64,000 bases of DNA from Zeimonas sp003577305 (GTDB lineage: Bacteria > Pseudomonadota > Gammaproteobacteria > Burkholderiales > Burkholderiaceae_E): contig SZOX01000020.1 in assembly GCA_030263385.1 (NCBI GenBank), positions 62,001-126,000 on the forward strand, given 5' to 3'. A model generated the notes under the pieces. The model saw nothing but the letters and a program-made list of their open reading frames with translations. It did not search any database and had not been told where the DNA came from. Numbering within the stretch: the first letter of the stretch is position 1; every line of letters starts with the position of its first letter. The translations under genes and the position numbers were made by a program. Shown piece by piece: positions 27,660 to 36,519 of this stretch.

Positions 27660-28049
27660 ATGCCGACCTACACCATCAGCGAGCTGGCGCGCGAATTCGA
27701 CATCACCCCGCGCACGATCCGCTTCTACGAAGACCAGGGGCTGCTCGCGCCGAAGCGCGCGGGCGCCGGCGGGCGCCAGCGCGTCTACTCCCAGCGCGAC
27801 CGCACGCGGCTGAAGCTCACGCTGCGCGGCAAGCGGCTGGGGCTGTCGCTCTCCGAGGTCCGCGACCTGGTCGACATGTACGAATCGCCCGCGGACACCG
27901 TGCCCCAGTTGACCCGCTTCCTGTCGGTGCTCGCCCGGCACCGCGAGACGCTGGCGCAACAACTGGCCGACCTCCAGGAGACGCTGGCCGAAATCGAAGC
28001 CCACGAGGCGCGGGCCCGGACGATGCTCGAGGCGCGCCGGCCCGCTTGA
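27660..28049 (+). CDS. liuR: MerR-family regulator, LiuR type
   Basis: A 129-residue regulator: N-terminal winged helix (TISELAREFDITPRTIRFYEDQGLLAP), a second helical DNA-binding region with GGRQRVYSQRD, then a dimerisation coiled coil (about residues 85-122). There are no conserved metal-binding cysteines, so it is not a metal sensor. Its position before isovaleryl-CoA dehydrogenase and the operators on both sides indicate a LiuR-type regulator of leucine/isovalerate degradation. ATG 27660 is preferred; an in-frame GTG at 27642 overlaps the operator. No ribosome-binding site is visible, and the transcript may be leaderless. Confidence 0.88.
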   Translation: MPTYTISELAREFDITPRTIRFYEDQGLLAPKRAGAGGRQRVYSQRDRTRLKLTLRGKRLGLSLSEVRDLVDMYESPADTVPQLTRFLSVLARHRETLAQQLADLQETLAEIEAHEARARTMLEARRPA

Positions 28050-28074
28050 TTGACGTTGACGTTAACGTAAACTG
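28050..28074 (+). promoter_or_regulatory. LiuR-type operator 2, before the thioesterase/liuA genes
   Basis: Two tandem TTGACG boxes (28050-28055 and 28056-28061), the second opening TTGACGTTAACGTAAACTG (28056-28074), which contains the 10-base palindrome 28059-28068. It matches operator 1 at 18 of 19 bases. It starts directly after the regulator stop and probably controls the downstream genes. Confidence 0.72.
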
Positions 28075-28116
28075 GCGTCTGTCCTTCCCCGATCCCGCCG
28101 CCCACCGGAGTCGCCC

Positions 28117-28584
28117 ATGCCACCGTCCGCCCCCGCCCTGACGACCGAGCCGGGCTTCGAGCAGCGCGTGCGCGACAGCTTCGGGCGCCAGCCCGCGATG
28201 ACGCTGATCGGCGCGCAGCTCGTGCGCGTCGTCCCCGGCGAGGTCGAGGTCGTGCTGCCGTACCAGCGCGAGATCACGCAGCAGCACGGCTTCGTCCACG
28301 CGGGCATGATCGGCGCGGCGCTCGACTCCGCCTGCGGCTACGCCGCGCTGACCGTGATGCCGGCGGGTACCGGTATCCTGACGATCGAATACAAGCTGAA
28401 CTGCCTGGCGCCCGGCGTGGGCGAGCGCATCCGCCTGGTCGGGCGCGTGCGCAAGCCGGGCCGCACGATCCTGCTCGTGGAGGGCGAGGCGCTTGCGGTC
28501 ACCGCCGGCGGGGCCGAAAGACTGGTCGCGACGATGACCGCCACCGAAATGACGATCCGCGGGCGCGACGGCGTCCTCGATTGA
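28117..28584 (+). CDS. PaaI-family hotdog thioesterase
   Basis: A 155-residue single hotdog domain with the family helix and loop HGFVHAGMIGAALDSACGYAAL, including the conserved HGG-like turn and catalytic Asp. Such enzymes hydrolyse acyl- or aryl-CoA esters to release CoA. It is the first gene after operator 2 and before liuA, so it may relieve accumulation of branched acyl-CoA. Exact substrate unknown. Confidence 0.85.
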   Translation: MPPSAPALTTEPGFEQRVRDSFGRQPAMTLIGAQLVRVVPGEVEVVLPYQREITQQHGFVHAGMIGAALDSACGYAALTVMPAGTGILTIEYKLNCLAPGVGERIRLVGRVRKPGRTILLVEGEALAVTAGGAERLVATMTATEMTIRGRDGVLD

Positions 28585-28624
28585 GCAGCAACGCAACGAA
28601 AGAATCACGCAGGAGAGCCTCGCG

Positions 28625-29812
28625 ATGGTGACGATTCCCGGCCTTCGATTCGACCTCGGCGAAGACATCGCCATGCTGCGAGACTCGCTGCAGCAGTTCA
28701 CCGCGAAGGAGATCGCGCCGCGCGCATACGAGATCGACCGCAGCGACCAGTTCCCGATGGACCTGTGGCGCAAGCTCGGCGACCTCGGCGTGCTCGGCAT
28801 GACGGTGTCGGAGGAATACGGCGGTGCCGACCTCGGCTACCTCGCGCACATCGTCGCGATGGAGGAGATCTCGCGCGGCTCGGCGTCGGTCGGCCTGTCC
28901 TACGGCGCGCACTCGAACCTGTGCGTGAACCAGATCCACCGCAACGGCACCGACGAGCAGAAGCGCAGGTACCTGCCGAAGCTGGTCTCGGGCGAATCGG
29001 TCGGCGCGCTGGCGATGTCCGAGCCCAACGCCGGCTCCGACGTGGTGTCGATGAAGCTGCGCGCCGAGTTCCGCGGCGACCGCTGGATCCTGAACGGCAC
29101 CAAGATGTGGATCACCAACGGCCCCGACGCCGACGTGCTGGTGGTCTACGCGAAGAACGACGTCGAGGCCGGCGCGCGCGGCATGACCGCGTTCCTGGTC
29201 GAGAAGGGCTTCAGGGGTTTCTCGGTCGCGCAGAAGCTCGACAAGCTCGGCATGCGCGGCAGCCACACCGGCGAGCTGGTGTTCCAGGACTGCGAAGTGC
29301 CGGCCGAAAACGTGCTCGGCGGCCTGGGACGCGGCGTCAACGTGCTGATGAGCGGCCTCGACTTCGAGCGCGCGGTGCTCTCGGGCGGCCCTCTGGGCAT
29401 CATGGCCGCCTGCATGGACGTGGTGATCCCCTACCTGCACGAGCGCAGGCAGTTCGGCCAGCCGATCGGCGAGTTCCAGCTGATGCAGGGCAAGCTCGCC
29501 GACATGTATTCGACGATGATGGCCACGCGCGCCTACGTCTACGAAGTCGGCCGGCAGTGCGATCGCTCGCGCGCCGGGCTGGTCGACGTGCGCAGCCTGC
29601 GCAAGGACGCGGCCGGCGCGATCCTGTTCTCGGCCGAGAAGGCCACCTGGATGGCCGGCGAGGCGATCCAGTGCCTGGGCGGCAACGGCTACATCAACGA
29701 CTCGCCCACCGGACGGCTGTGGCGCGACGCGAAGCTCTACGAGATCGGCGCGGGCACGTCGGAGATCCGCCGCATGCTGATCGGCCGCGAGCTGTTCGCC
29801 GAGACCAGGTAG
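28625..29812 (+). CDS. liuA: Isovaleryl-CoA dehydrogenase
   Basis: A 395-residue acyl-CoA dehydrogenase. The catalytic base is in the isovaleryl-CoA dehydrogenase position: Glu248 in SGLDFERAVLSGGPLG, while the usual C-terminal Glu is replaced (GAGTSEIR). This pattern distinguishes IVD from straight-chain enzymes. FAD-binding ALAMSEPNAGSDV and MWITNG are present. It oxidises isovaleryl-CoA to 3-methylcrotonyl-CoA, passing electrons to electron-transfer flavoprotein. AGGAG precedes the ATG. Confidence 0.94.
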   Translation: MVTIPGLRFDLGEDIAMLRDSLQQFTAKEIAPRAYEIDRSDQFPMDLWRKLGDLGVLGMTVSEEYGGADLGYLAHIVAMEEISRGSASVGLSYGAHSNLCVNQIHRNGTDEQKRRYLPKLVSGESVGALAMSEPNAGSDVVSMKLRAEFRGDRWILNGTKMWITNGPDADVLVVYAKNDVEAGARGMTAFLVEKGFRGFSVAQKLDKLGMRGSHTGELVFQDCEVPAENVLGGLGRGVNVLMSGLDFERAVLSGGPLGIMAACMDVVIPYLHERRQFGQPIGEFQLMQGKLADMYSTMMATRAYVYEVGRQCDRSRAGLVDVRSLRKDAAGAILFSAEKATWMAGEAIQCLGGNGYINDSPTGRLWRDAKLYEIGAGTSEIRRMLIGRELFAETR

Positions 29813-29846
29813 CGCGCACGACCGCGTACGACGACAGGCAGGCCCC

Positions 29847-31658
29847 GTGGACCAGCGTCCCGACCAGCGTCCCGACAGGAGCGCGCCCGACCGCAGCGCC
29901 GACCGCCCCGCGATCGTCGCCCAGGCGATCCTCGCCGGCTTCGATCGCCACTTCGGGCTGACGCGCTACATCGCGCAGCAGGCCAAGGCCTGCTACGAGC
30001 GCGGCGACTGGCACGGCATCCGCCGGCTGGCGCGCGATCGCATCGCCTTCTACGACCAGCGCGTGCAGGAAGCGGTCGAGCGCCTCGAAACCGAGTTCGC
30101 GCTCGGCCAGCGCGGCCAGCGCGTGGCCGACGACTGGCTGTGGCCGCGGGTCAAGCGCAGCTACGTCGCGCTGCTGGCCGACCACCACCAGCCCGAGCTC
30201 GCCGAGACTTTCTTCAACTCGGTGTGCTGCAAGATCCTGCACCGCAGCTACTTCCACAACGGCTTCATCTTCGTGCGCCCCGGCGTGTCCACCGAGTACC
30301 TCGAGGCCGACCGGCCGAGCTGGCGCGTCTACTATCCGCTCACCGCCGGCTGGCGCCCGTCGCTGCGACAGATGATCATCGACTTCGGCCTGGCCTGTCC
30401 GTTCGTCGACATCGAGCGCGACCTCTCGCTGGTGCAGGTTGCCGCGCGCGAGCACTTCCCGGCCGGCTTCGCCTATGCCGCCGACTGCCAGCTGCAGGTG
30501 CTGCGCACGCTGTTCTTCCGCAACAAGGGGGCCTACCTGATCGGCCGCTTCGTCAACGACGGCGAGCTGCTGCCGTTCGCGGTGCCGATCCTGCGCGACT
30601 CGAAGGGGCGGCTGTACCTCGACACGGTGCTCTTCGGCAGCGAGCGGATCGAGGCGCTGTTCAACTTCGCGCGCGCGTACTTCATGGTCGACATGGACGT
30701 GCCCTCGTCGTACGTGCGCTTCCTCACCACGCTGATGCCCACGAAGCCGGAGTCGGAGCTCTACACGATGCTCGGCTTCCACAAGCAGGGCAAGACGCTG
30801 TTCTACCGCGACCTGCTGCAGCACCTGAAGTACTCGCACGACCACTTCGTCGTGGCACCGGGCATCAAGGGGCTGGTGATGCTGGTGTTCACGCTGCCCT
30901 CGTTCCCGTACGTGTTCAAGGTGATCATGGACAAGCGCGGCAAGGAGGTCTCGCGCGAGTTCATCAAGTCGCAGTACCAGCTGGTGAAGTTCCACGACCG
31001 CGCCGGGCGCATGGCCGACACCTGGGAATACTCCGGCGTGCCGTTCCCGAAAGACCGCATCGATCCCCGGCTGCTCGCCGAGCTGCGCGAATTCGCCCCC
31101 TCGCAACTCGAGGACGAGGGCGACTCGATCGTCATCCGCCACCTGTACATCGAGCGCCGCATGGTGCCGCTGAACATCTACCTCGAGAAGGCCGACGACG
31201 CCCATCGCGAGCACGCGATCGTCGAGTACGGCGACGCGATCAAGCAGATGGTCGCGGCGAACATGTTCCCCGGCGACATGCTCTGGAAGAACTTCGGCAT
31301 CACGCGCCAGGGCCGGGTCGTGTTCTACGACTACGACGAGGTCGCCTACATCACCGACTGCAACTTCCGGCGCATTCCGCCGCCGCGCACGCCCGAGGAC
31401 GAGATGTCGGCCGAGCCCTGGTACTCGGTGGGTCCGCACGACGTCTTTCCCGAGGAGTTCGGCACCTTCCTGCTCGGCGATCCGCGCGTGCGCGAACCGT
31501 TCATGAAGCACCACGCCGACCTGCTCGATCCCGCCTACTGGCAGGAACGTCAGCGCCGCATCCGCGAGGGCGTGCTCGACGACGTGTTCCCGTATCCCGA
31601 AACGCTGCGCTTCCGCCACCAGGTGGAGGCGCAACCCGCGGCGACCGCGTCGGCATGA
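29847..31658 (+). CDS. aceK: Isocitrate dehydrogenase kinase/phosphatase
   Basis: A 603-residue AceK. An N-terminal regulatory domain is followed by a kinase-like domain with the ATP-binding APGIKGLVMLVFTLPSF and the catalytic FYDYDEV region, then EEFGTFLLG near the end. It phosphorylates isocitrate dehydrogenase to push isocitrate into the glyoxylate bypass during growth on acetyl-CoA-yielding substrates, and reverses this. It starts with GTG, after which a 12-base direct repeat adds a DQRP duplication. It lies inside the leucine-degradation cluster with no aceA or aceB nearby. Confidence 0.96.
   Translation: MDQRPDQRPDRSAPDRSADRPAIVAQAILAGFDRHFGLTRYIAQQAKACYERGDWHGIRRLARDRIAFYDQRVQEAVERLETEFALGQRGQRVADDWLWPRVKRSYVALLADHHQPELAETFFNSVCCKILHRSYFHNGFIFVRPGVSTEYLEADRPSWRVYYPLTAGWRPSLRQMIIDFGLACPFVDIERDLSLVQVAAREHFPAGFAYAADCQLQVLRTLFFRNKGAYLIGRFVNDGELLPFAVPILRDSKGRLYLDTVLFGSERIEALFNFARAYFMVDMDVPSSYVRFLTTLMPTKPESELYTMLGFHKQGKTLFYRDLLQHLKYSHDHFVVAPGIKGLVMLVFTLPSFPYVFKVIMDKRGKEVSREFIKSQYQLVKFHDRAGRMADTWEYSGVPFPKDRIDPRLLAELREFAPSQLEDEGDSIVIRHLYIERRMVPLNIYLEKADDAHREHAIVEYGDAIKQMVAANMFPGDMLWKNFGITRQGRVVFYDYDEVAYITDCNFRRIPPPRTPEDEMSAEPWYSVGPHDVFPEEFGTFLLGDPRVREPFMKHHADLLDPAYWQERQRRIREGVLDDVFPYPETLRFRHQVEAQPAATASA
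29850..29873 (+). repeat. 12-base tandem duplication in the aceK start region
   Basis: Two exact copies of GACCAGCGTCCC (29850-29861 and 29862-29873) encode Asp-Gln-Arg-Pro twice directly after the GTG start. The repeat lies in a non-conserved tail and probably reflects slippage. Confidence 0.8.
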
Positions 31659-31740
31659 GCACCCCTCGTCGTCGACAACCCGTTGCGGATGCCGCATCCT
31701 TGTCCAGGTTCGTTTTCCCATCATCCCGCAGGAGGATTCC

Positions 31741-32937
31741 ATGAGCGATCCCATCGTCATCGTCTCGGCAGCCCGCACGCCCATCGGGGCGATGATGGGC
31801 GAACTCTCCGGGCTCGCGGGCCAGCAGCTCGGCTCGATCGCGATCCGCGCCGCGGTCGAACGCGCCGGCCTGAAGCCCGAACAGGTGCAGGAAGTGATCA
31901 TGGGCTGCGTGCTGCCCGCCGGCCAGGGCCAGGCGCCCGCGCGCCAGGCCACGCTCGGCGCCGGCCTGCCGCGCTCCACCGGAGCGACCACGATCAACAA
32001 GGTCTGCGGCTCGGGAATGAAGGCGGCCATGCTCGCGCACGACCTGCTCGTGGCCGGCAGCCAGGACGTGGTCGTCGCCGGCGGCATGGAGAGCATGAGC
32101 AACGCGCCCTACCTGATGCTCAAGGGCCGCGGCGGCTACCGCTACGGCCACGCGACCGTCTTCGACCACATGGCGCTCGACGGCCTGGAAGACGCCTACG
32201 AGAAGACGCCCAACGGCGGCGGCAAGTCGATGGGCCAGTTCGCCGAAGACTGCGCCGCGAAGTACGGCTTCACCCGCGAGCAGCAGGACGCCTACGCGAT
32301 CGAGTCGACGCGTCGGGCGGTCGCCGCGAACAGCGACGGCAGCTTCGACTGGGAGATCGCGCCGGTCACGGTGGCCGGACGCAAGGGCGAGGTGACGATC
32401 GCCAAGGACGAATCGCCCTTCAAGGCCAACCCCGACAAGATCCCGTCGCTCAAGCCCGCGTTCCGCAAGGACGGCACCGTCACCGCCGCCACCTCCTCGT
32501 CGATCTCCGACGGCGCGGCCGCGCTGGTGCTGATGCGCGCCTCCACCGCCGAGCGGCTCGGCGCGAAGCCGCTGGCGCGCCTGGTCGGCCACGCCACGCA
32601 CTCGCAGGAACCGCAGTGGTTCACCACCGCCCCGGTGGGCGCGATCGCGAAGCTCTACGAGAAGACCGGCTGGAGCTCGAAATCGGTCGACCTCTACGAG
32701 ATCAACGAGGCGTTCGCGGTCGTGGCGATGGCGGCGATGAAGGAGCACGGGCTCGCGCACGACAAGGTGAACGTGCACGGCGGGGCGGTCGCGCTCGGCC
32801 ACCCGATCGGAGCGTCCGGGGCGCGGCTGATCGTCACGCTGATCGGCGCGATGCGCAAGCAGGGCGCGAAGAAGGGCATCGCGTCGCTGTGCATCGGCGG
32901 TGGCGAAGCGACCGCGGTCGCGATCGAACTGGCCTGA
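31741..32937 (+). CDS. Acetyl-CoA acetyltransferase (thiolase)
   Basis: A 398-residue biosynthetic-type thiolase with nucleophile Cys89 (TINKVCGSGMKA), His354 (GGAVALGHPIG) and Cys384 (CIGGGEA). In this cluster it probably interconverts acetoacetyl-CoA and two acetyl-CoA downstream of HMG-CoA lyase, once acetoacetate is activated. A strong AGGAGG site precedes the ATG. Overall length and motifs match AtoB/PhaA enzymes. Confidence 0.92.
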   Translation: MSDPIVIVSAARTPIGAMMGELSGLAGQQLGSIAIRAAVERAGLKPEQVQEVIMGCVLPAGQGQAPARQATLGAGLPRSTGATTINKVCGSGMKAAMLAHDLLVAGSQDVVVAGGMESMSNAPYLMLKGRGGYRYGHATVFDHMALDGLEDAYEKTPNGGGKSMGQFAEDCAAKYGFTREQQDAYAIESTRRAVAANSDGSFDWEIAPVTVAGRKGEVTIAKDESPFKANPDKIPSLKPAFRKDGTVTAATSSSISDGAAALVLMRASTAERLGAKPLARLVGHATHSQEPQWFTTAPVGAIAKLYEKTGWSSKSVDLYEINEAFAVVAMAAMKEHGLAHDKVNVHGGAVALGHPIGASGARLIVTLIGAMRKQGAKKGIASLCIGGGEATAVAIELA

Positions 32938-33002
32938 GAGATGCAACCCGCCGTGCCGGCGCCGCCGGCGCGCGCGGCCCGCCCGACACACGCCCCGACG
33001 CC

Positions 33003-34142
33003 ATGCTGCTGAACGACGAACAGACGATGATCCGCGACGCGGTGCGCGAGTTCGTGCGCGGCGAGATCGCGCCGCACGCGGCGCGCTGGGATCGCGAATC
33101 GACCTTTCCGGCCGAAGCACTGGCCGGACTGGCCGCGCTCGGCTGCTACGGCATCGTCGTGCCCGAGCGCTGGGGCGGCGCCGGGCTCGACTACGTCTCG
33201 CTTTCGGTCGTTCTCGAAGAGGTGGCCGCCGGCGACGGCGCCACGTCCACGATCGTCGCGGTCAACTCGCTGGTCTGCTCGATCCTGCTCGCCTGGGGCA
33301 GCGACGCGCAGAAGGAGCACTGGCTGCGGCCGCTCGCCGCCGGCCGCAAGCTGGGCGCCTTCTGCCTGACCGAGCCGCAGGCCGGCTCCGACGCCTCGGC
33401 CCTGCGCACGCTCGCGGTGCGCGACGGCGATCACTGGGTGATCGACGGCGTCAAGCAGTTCATCACTTCGGGCAGCACGGCCGCCACGGCGATCGTCTTC
33501 GCCGTCACCGATCGCCAGGCGGGCAAGAGCGGCATCAGCGCGTTCGTCGTTCCCACCGACACGCCCGGCTACCGGGTCGCGCGGCTCGAGGAGAAGGTCG
33601 GCCAGCACGCCTCCGACACCGCGCAGATCGCCTTCGAGGGCTGCCGCGTGCCCGACGCGAACCGCATCGGCGACGAGGGGCAGGGCTACCGCATCGCACT
33701 CTCCGGGCTCGAAGGCGGGCGCATCGCGATCGCCTCGCAGTCGGTCGGCATGGCGCGCGCGGCCTTCGAGGCGGCGCTGCGCTACTCGCACGAGCGCGAA
33801 TCGTTCGGCGCGCCGATCTTCGGGCACCAGGCGGTGTCGTTCCGTCTCGCCGACATGGCCACGAGCATCGAGGCCGCGCGCCAGCTCGTGCACCACGCCG
33901 CGGCGCTGAAGGACGCCGGGCGCCCGTGCCTGAAAGAGGCCGCGATGGCCAAGCTCTTCGCCTCGGAAGCGGCCGAGCGCGTCTGCTCCGACGCGATCCA
34001 GGTGCACGGCGGCTACGGCTACACCGCCGACTTCCCGGTCGAGCGCATCTGGCGCGATGCGCGCATCTGCCAGATCTACGAAGGCACCAGCGACATCCAG
34101 CGCATGCTCATCGCGCGCGGGCTGGCGGCCGGCGCGGATTGA
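33003..34142 (+). CDS. Acyl-CoA dehydrogenase, short/branched-chain type
   Basis: A 379-residue acyl-CoA dehydrogenase. FAD-binding FCLTEPQAGSDAS and QFITSG are present, and the catalytic base is the standard C-terminal Glu360 in YEGTSDIQ, unlike the neighbouring IVD. It probably acts on short straight or 2-methyl-branched acyl-CoA such as butyryl- or 2-methylbutyryl-CoA; the substrate is not certain. The ATG lies 65 bases after the thiolase gene. Confidence 0.9.
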   Translation: MLLNDEQTMIRDAVREFVRGEIAPHAARWDRESTFPAEALAGLAALGCYGIVVPERWGGAGLDYVSLSVVLEEVAAGDGATSTIVAVNSLVCSILLAWGSDAQKEHWLRPLAAGRKLGAFCLTEPQAGSDASALRTLAVRDGDHWVIDGVKQFITSGSTAATAIVFAVTDRQAGKSGISAFVVPTDTPGYRVARLEEKVGQHASDTAQIAFEGCRVPDANRIGDEGQGYRIALSGLEGGRIAIASQSVGMARAAFEAALRYSHERESFGAPIFGHQAVSFRLADMATSIEAARQLVHHAAALKDAGRPCLKEAAMAKLFASEAAERVCSDAIQVHGGYGYTADFPVERIWRDARICQIYEGTSDIQRMLIARGLAAGAD

Positions 34143-34195
34143 GCCGCGGCTGCCGCGTGGCCAGCCGCGCCCGGCCGGGCAGCCCGTCCGCCCCG

Positions 34196-34221
34196 GAATT
34201 AAACGGTCGCCCGTTCAATTC
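34196..34221 (+). promoter_or_regulatory. 26-base palindromic operator before the TetR gene
   Basis: An imperfect palindrome with outer arms GAATT/AATTC and inner ACGG/CCGT; 11 of 13 base pairs are symmetrical. An extended -10 (TGCTATCCT, 34225-34233) follows it, so a bound repressor would cover the -35 region. It is probably the autoregulatory site of the TetR protein and controls liuBCDE too. Confidence 0.65.
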
Positions 34222-34267
34222 ACGTGCTATCCTCCGGACACCCCGCCCGAAAAGCACGAGCCCCGAC

Positions 34268-34900
34268 ATGGCCCGCACCACCGGCTCCGACGGCACCCGC
34301 ACCGAGGAAGCGATCCGCCAGGCCGCGATCTCGCTGATCGCCGAACGCGGCTTCGAGGCAATGACGCTGCGCGAGCTCGCGCGGCGCGTCGGCGTGCAGC
34401 CCGGCTCGATCTACCGCTACTTCCCGAGCAAGGGCCGCATGCTCACCGAACTGCTGGTCGAGCACCTGCAGTACCTGCTCGAACAGTGGGAAGTCACCCG
34501 ACCCGACACCGCCGACCCGGTCGAGCGCCTGCGCGCCTTCGTCGATTTCCACGTGCGCTCGCACACGCTGCGCAGGCGCGAGGTGTTCGTCGCGAACATG
34601 GAGCTGCGCAGCCTCGCACCCGCCGACTATCGGCAGGTGGTCGCACTGCGCCGGCGCTACGAGGATATCCTCACCGACATCCTGCGCGACGGCATCGGGT
34701 CGGGCGCCTTCGTGCTGCCCGATGCGCGGATCGCCACCTTCGCGGTGCTCGCGATGCTCACCGGCGTGGGCACCTGGTTCAGGGAAAACGGGCGACTGGG
34801 CAAGCGCGAACTGATCGAGCAGTACACGCAACTGGTGATGCAATGCGTGGGCGCCGCGCCGCCGAAGCCGCGCGAAGGCACCCGAGGGAGAGTCAATTGA
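34268..34900 (+). CDS. TetR-family regulator of acyl-CoA metabolism
   Basis: A 210-residue TetR regulator: N-terminal helix-turn-helix (ISLIAERGFEAMTLRELARRVGVQPGSIYRYFPSKG, about residues 20-54) and an all-helical ligand domain of the type found with fatty-acid or branched acyl-CoA genes. Its stop overlaps the TTG start of liuB, so regulator and carboxylase are in one operon. It probably senses an acyl-CoA; this is inferred from context. The upstream palindrome is its likely operator. Confidence 0.88.
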   Translation: MARTTGSDGTRTEEAIRQAAISLIAERGFEAMTLRELARRVGVQPGSIYRYFPSKGRMLTELLVEHLQYLLEQWEVTRPDTADPVERLRAFVDFHVRSHTLRRREVFVANMELRSLAPADYRQVVALRRRYEDILTDILRDGIGSGAFVLPDARIATFAVLAMLTGVGTWFRENGRLGKRELIEQYTQLVMQCVGAAPPKPREGTRGRVN

Positions 34901-36504
34901 ACCGAATCGAAAGCAGGCTCGATCCGCGCGACGCGCAGTTCCAGGCCAACGCGCAGGCGATGCGCGTGCTGGTCGGCGACCTGCGGATGAAGATCGCGCA
35001 GGTGGCGCAGGGCGGCGGCGAAGCAGCGCGCGCCAGGCACGTCGCGCGCGGCAAGCTGCTGCCGCGCGAGCGGGTGCAGATGCTGCTCGACCCGGGCACG
35101 CCGTTCCTCGAACTCTCGCAACTGGCGGCGCTCGGCATCTACGACAACGAGGCGCCGTGCGCCGGCGTGATCACCGGCATCGGCCGCGTCGCGGGCATCG
35201 AGTGCGTGATCGTGTGCAACGACGCCACGGTCAAGGGCGGCAGCTACTTCCCGCTCACGGTGAAGAAGCACCTGCGCGCGCAGGAGATCGCGCGCGAGAA
35301 CCACCTGCCCTGCATCTACCTGGTCGACTCGGGTGGCGCCAACCTGCCCACGCAGGACGAAGTGTTCCCCGATCGCGATCACTTCGGCCGCATTTTCTAC
35401 AACCAGGCGACGATGTCGGCGATGGGCATTCCGCAGATCGCGGTGGTGATGGGCTCGTGCACCGCCGGTGGCGCCTACGTGCCGGCAATGAGCGACGAGA
35501 CGGTGATCGTGCGCAACCAGGGCACGATCTTCCTCGGCGGCCCGCCGCTGGTGAAGGCGGCGATCGGCGAGGTGGTGAGCGCCGAAGACCTCGGAGGCGG
35601 CGACGTGCACACGCGGCTCTCGGGCGTGGCCGACCACCTGGCCAACGACGACCGCCACGCGCTGGCGATCGCGCGGCGCATCGTCGGCAACCTGAACCGG
35701 CGCAAGCCGCGCCAGCTCGACCTCGCCGATCCGGTCGAGCCGCGCTACGCGGCCGAGGAACTGTACGGCGTCATTCCGACCGACTCGCGCAAGCCCTACG
35801 ACGTGCGCGAAGTGATCGCACGCATCGTCGACGATTCGGCGTTCGACGAGTTCAAGGCGCGCTACGGCACCACGCTGGTCACCGGCTTCGCGCGGCTCTG
35901 GGGCATGCCGCTGGGCATCGTCGCCAACAACGGCATCCTGTTCTCCGAATCGGCCAACAAGGGCGCGCACTTCGTCGAGCTGTGCGCGCAGCGCAAGATC
36001 CCGCTGCTGTTCGTGCAGAACATCACCGGCTTCATGGTGGGCCGCAAGTACGAGAACGAAGGCATCGCGCGCGCCGGCGCGAAAATGGTCACCGCGGTGG
36101 CCTGCGCGCAGGTGCCCAGGCTCACGCTGATCATCGGCGGTTCGTTCGGCGCGGGCAACTACGGCATGTGCGGCCGCGGTTACTCGCCGCGCTTTCTCTG
36201 GATGTGGCCGAACGCGCGCATCAGCGTGATGGGCGGCGAGCAGGCGGCTTCGGTGCTGGCCACCGTTCGCCGCGACGGGATCGAGGCGCGCGGCGACACC
36301 TGGAGCGCCGAGGAGGAGGAAGCCTTCAAGGCGCCGATCCGCGAGCAGTACGAGCGCCAGGGTCACCCCTACTACGCCACCGCCCGGCTCTGGGACGACG
36401 GCGTGATCGACCCGGCCGACACGCGGATGGTGCTCGGGCTCGGCCTGTCGGCGGCGCTGAACGCGCCGATCCCGGAACCGCGCTTCGGCGTTTTCCGCAT
36501 GTAG
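34897..36504 (+). CDS. liuB: Methylcrotonoyl-CoA carboxylase carboxyltransferase subunit
   Basis: A 535-residue acyl-CoA carboxyltransferase of MccB size and sequence, with the oxyanion-hole regions MGSCTAGGAYVPAMSDE and FGAGNYGMCGRGYSPRF. It transfers carboxyl from biotin on LiuD to 3-methylcrotonyl-CoA, giving 3-methylglutaconyl-CoA. The start is TTG at 34897, overlapping the TetR stop (TTGA) with GAGGGAG upstream; the protein aligns from there. Confidence 0.95.
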   Translation: MNRIESRLDPRDAQFQANAQAMRVLVGDLRMKIAQVAQGGGEAARARHVARGKLLPRERVQMLLDPGTPFLELSQLAALGIYDNEAPCAGVITGIGRVAGIECVIVCNDATVKGGSYFPLTVKKHLRAQEIARENHLPCIYLVDSGGANLPTQDEVFPDRDHFGRIFYNQATMSAMGIPQIAVVMGSCTAGGAYVPAMSDETVIVRNQGTIFLGGPPLVKAAIGEVVSAEDLGGGDVHTRLSGVADHLANDDRHALAIARRIVGNLNRRKPRQLDLADPVEPRYAAEELYGVIPTDSRKPYDVREVIARIVDDSAFDEFKARYGTTLVTGFARLWGMPLGIVANNGILFSESANKGAHFVELCAQRKIPLLFVQNITGFMVGRKYENEGIARAGAKMVTAVACAQVPRLTLIIGGSFGAGNYGMCGRGYSPRFLWMWPNARISVMGGEQAASVLATVRRDGIEARGDTWSAEEEEAFKAPIREQYERQGHPYYATARLWDDGVIDPADTRMVLGLGLSAALNAPIPEPRFGVFRM

Positions 36505-36519
36505 AACGGAGCCTTCGAA

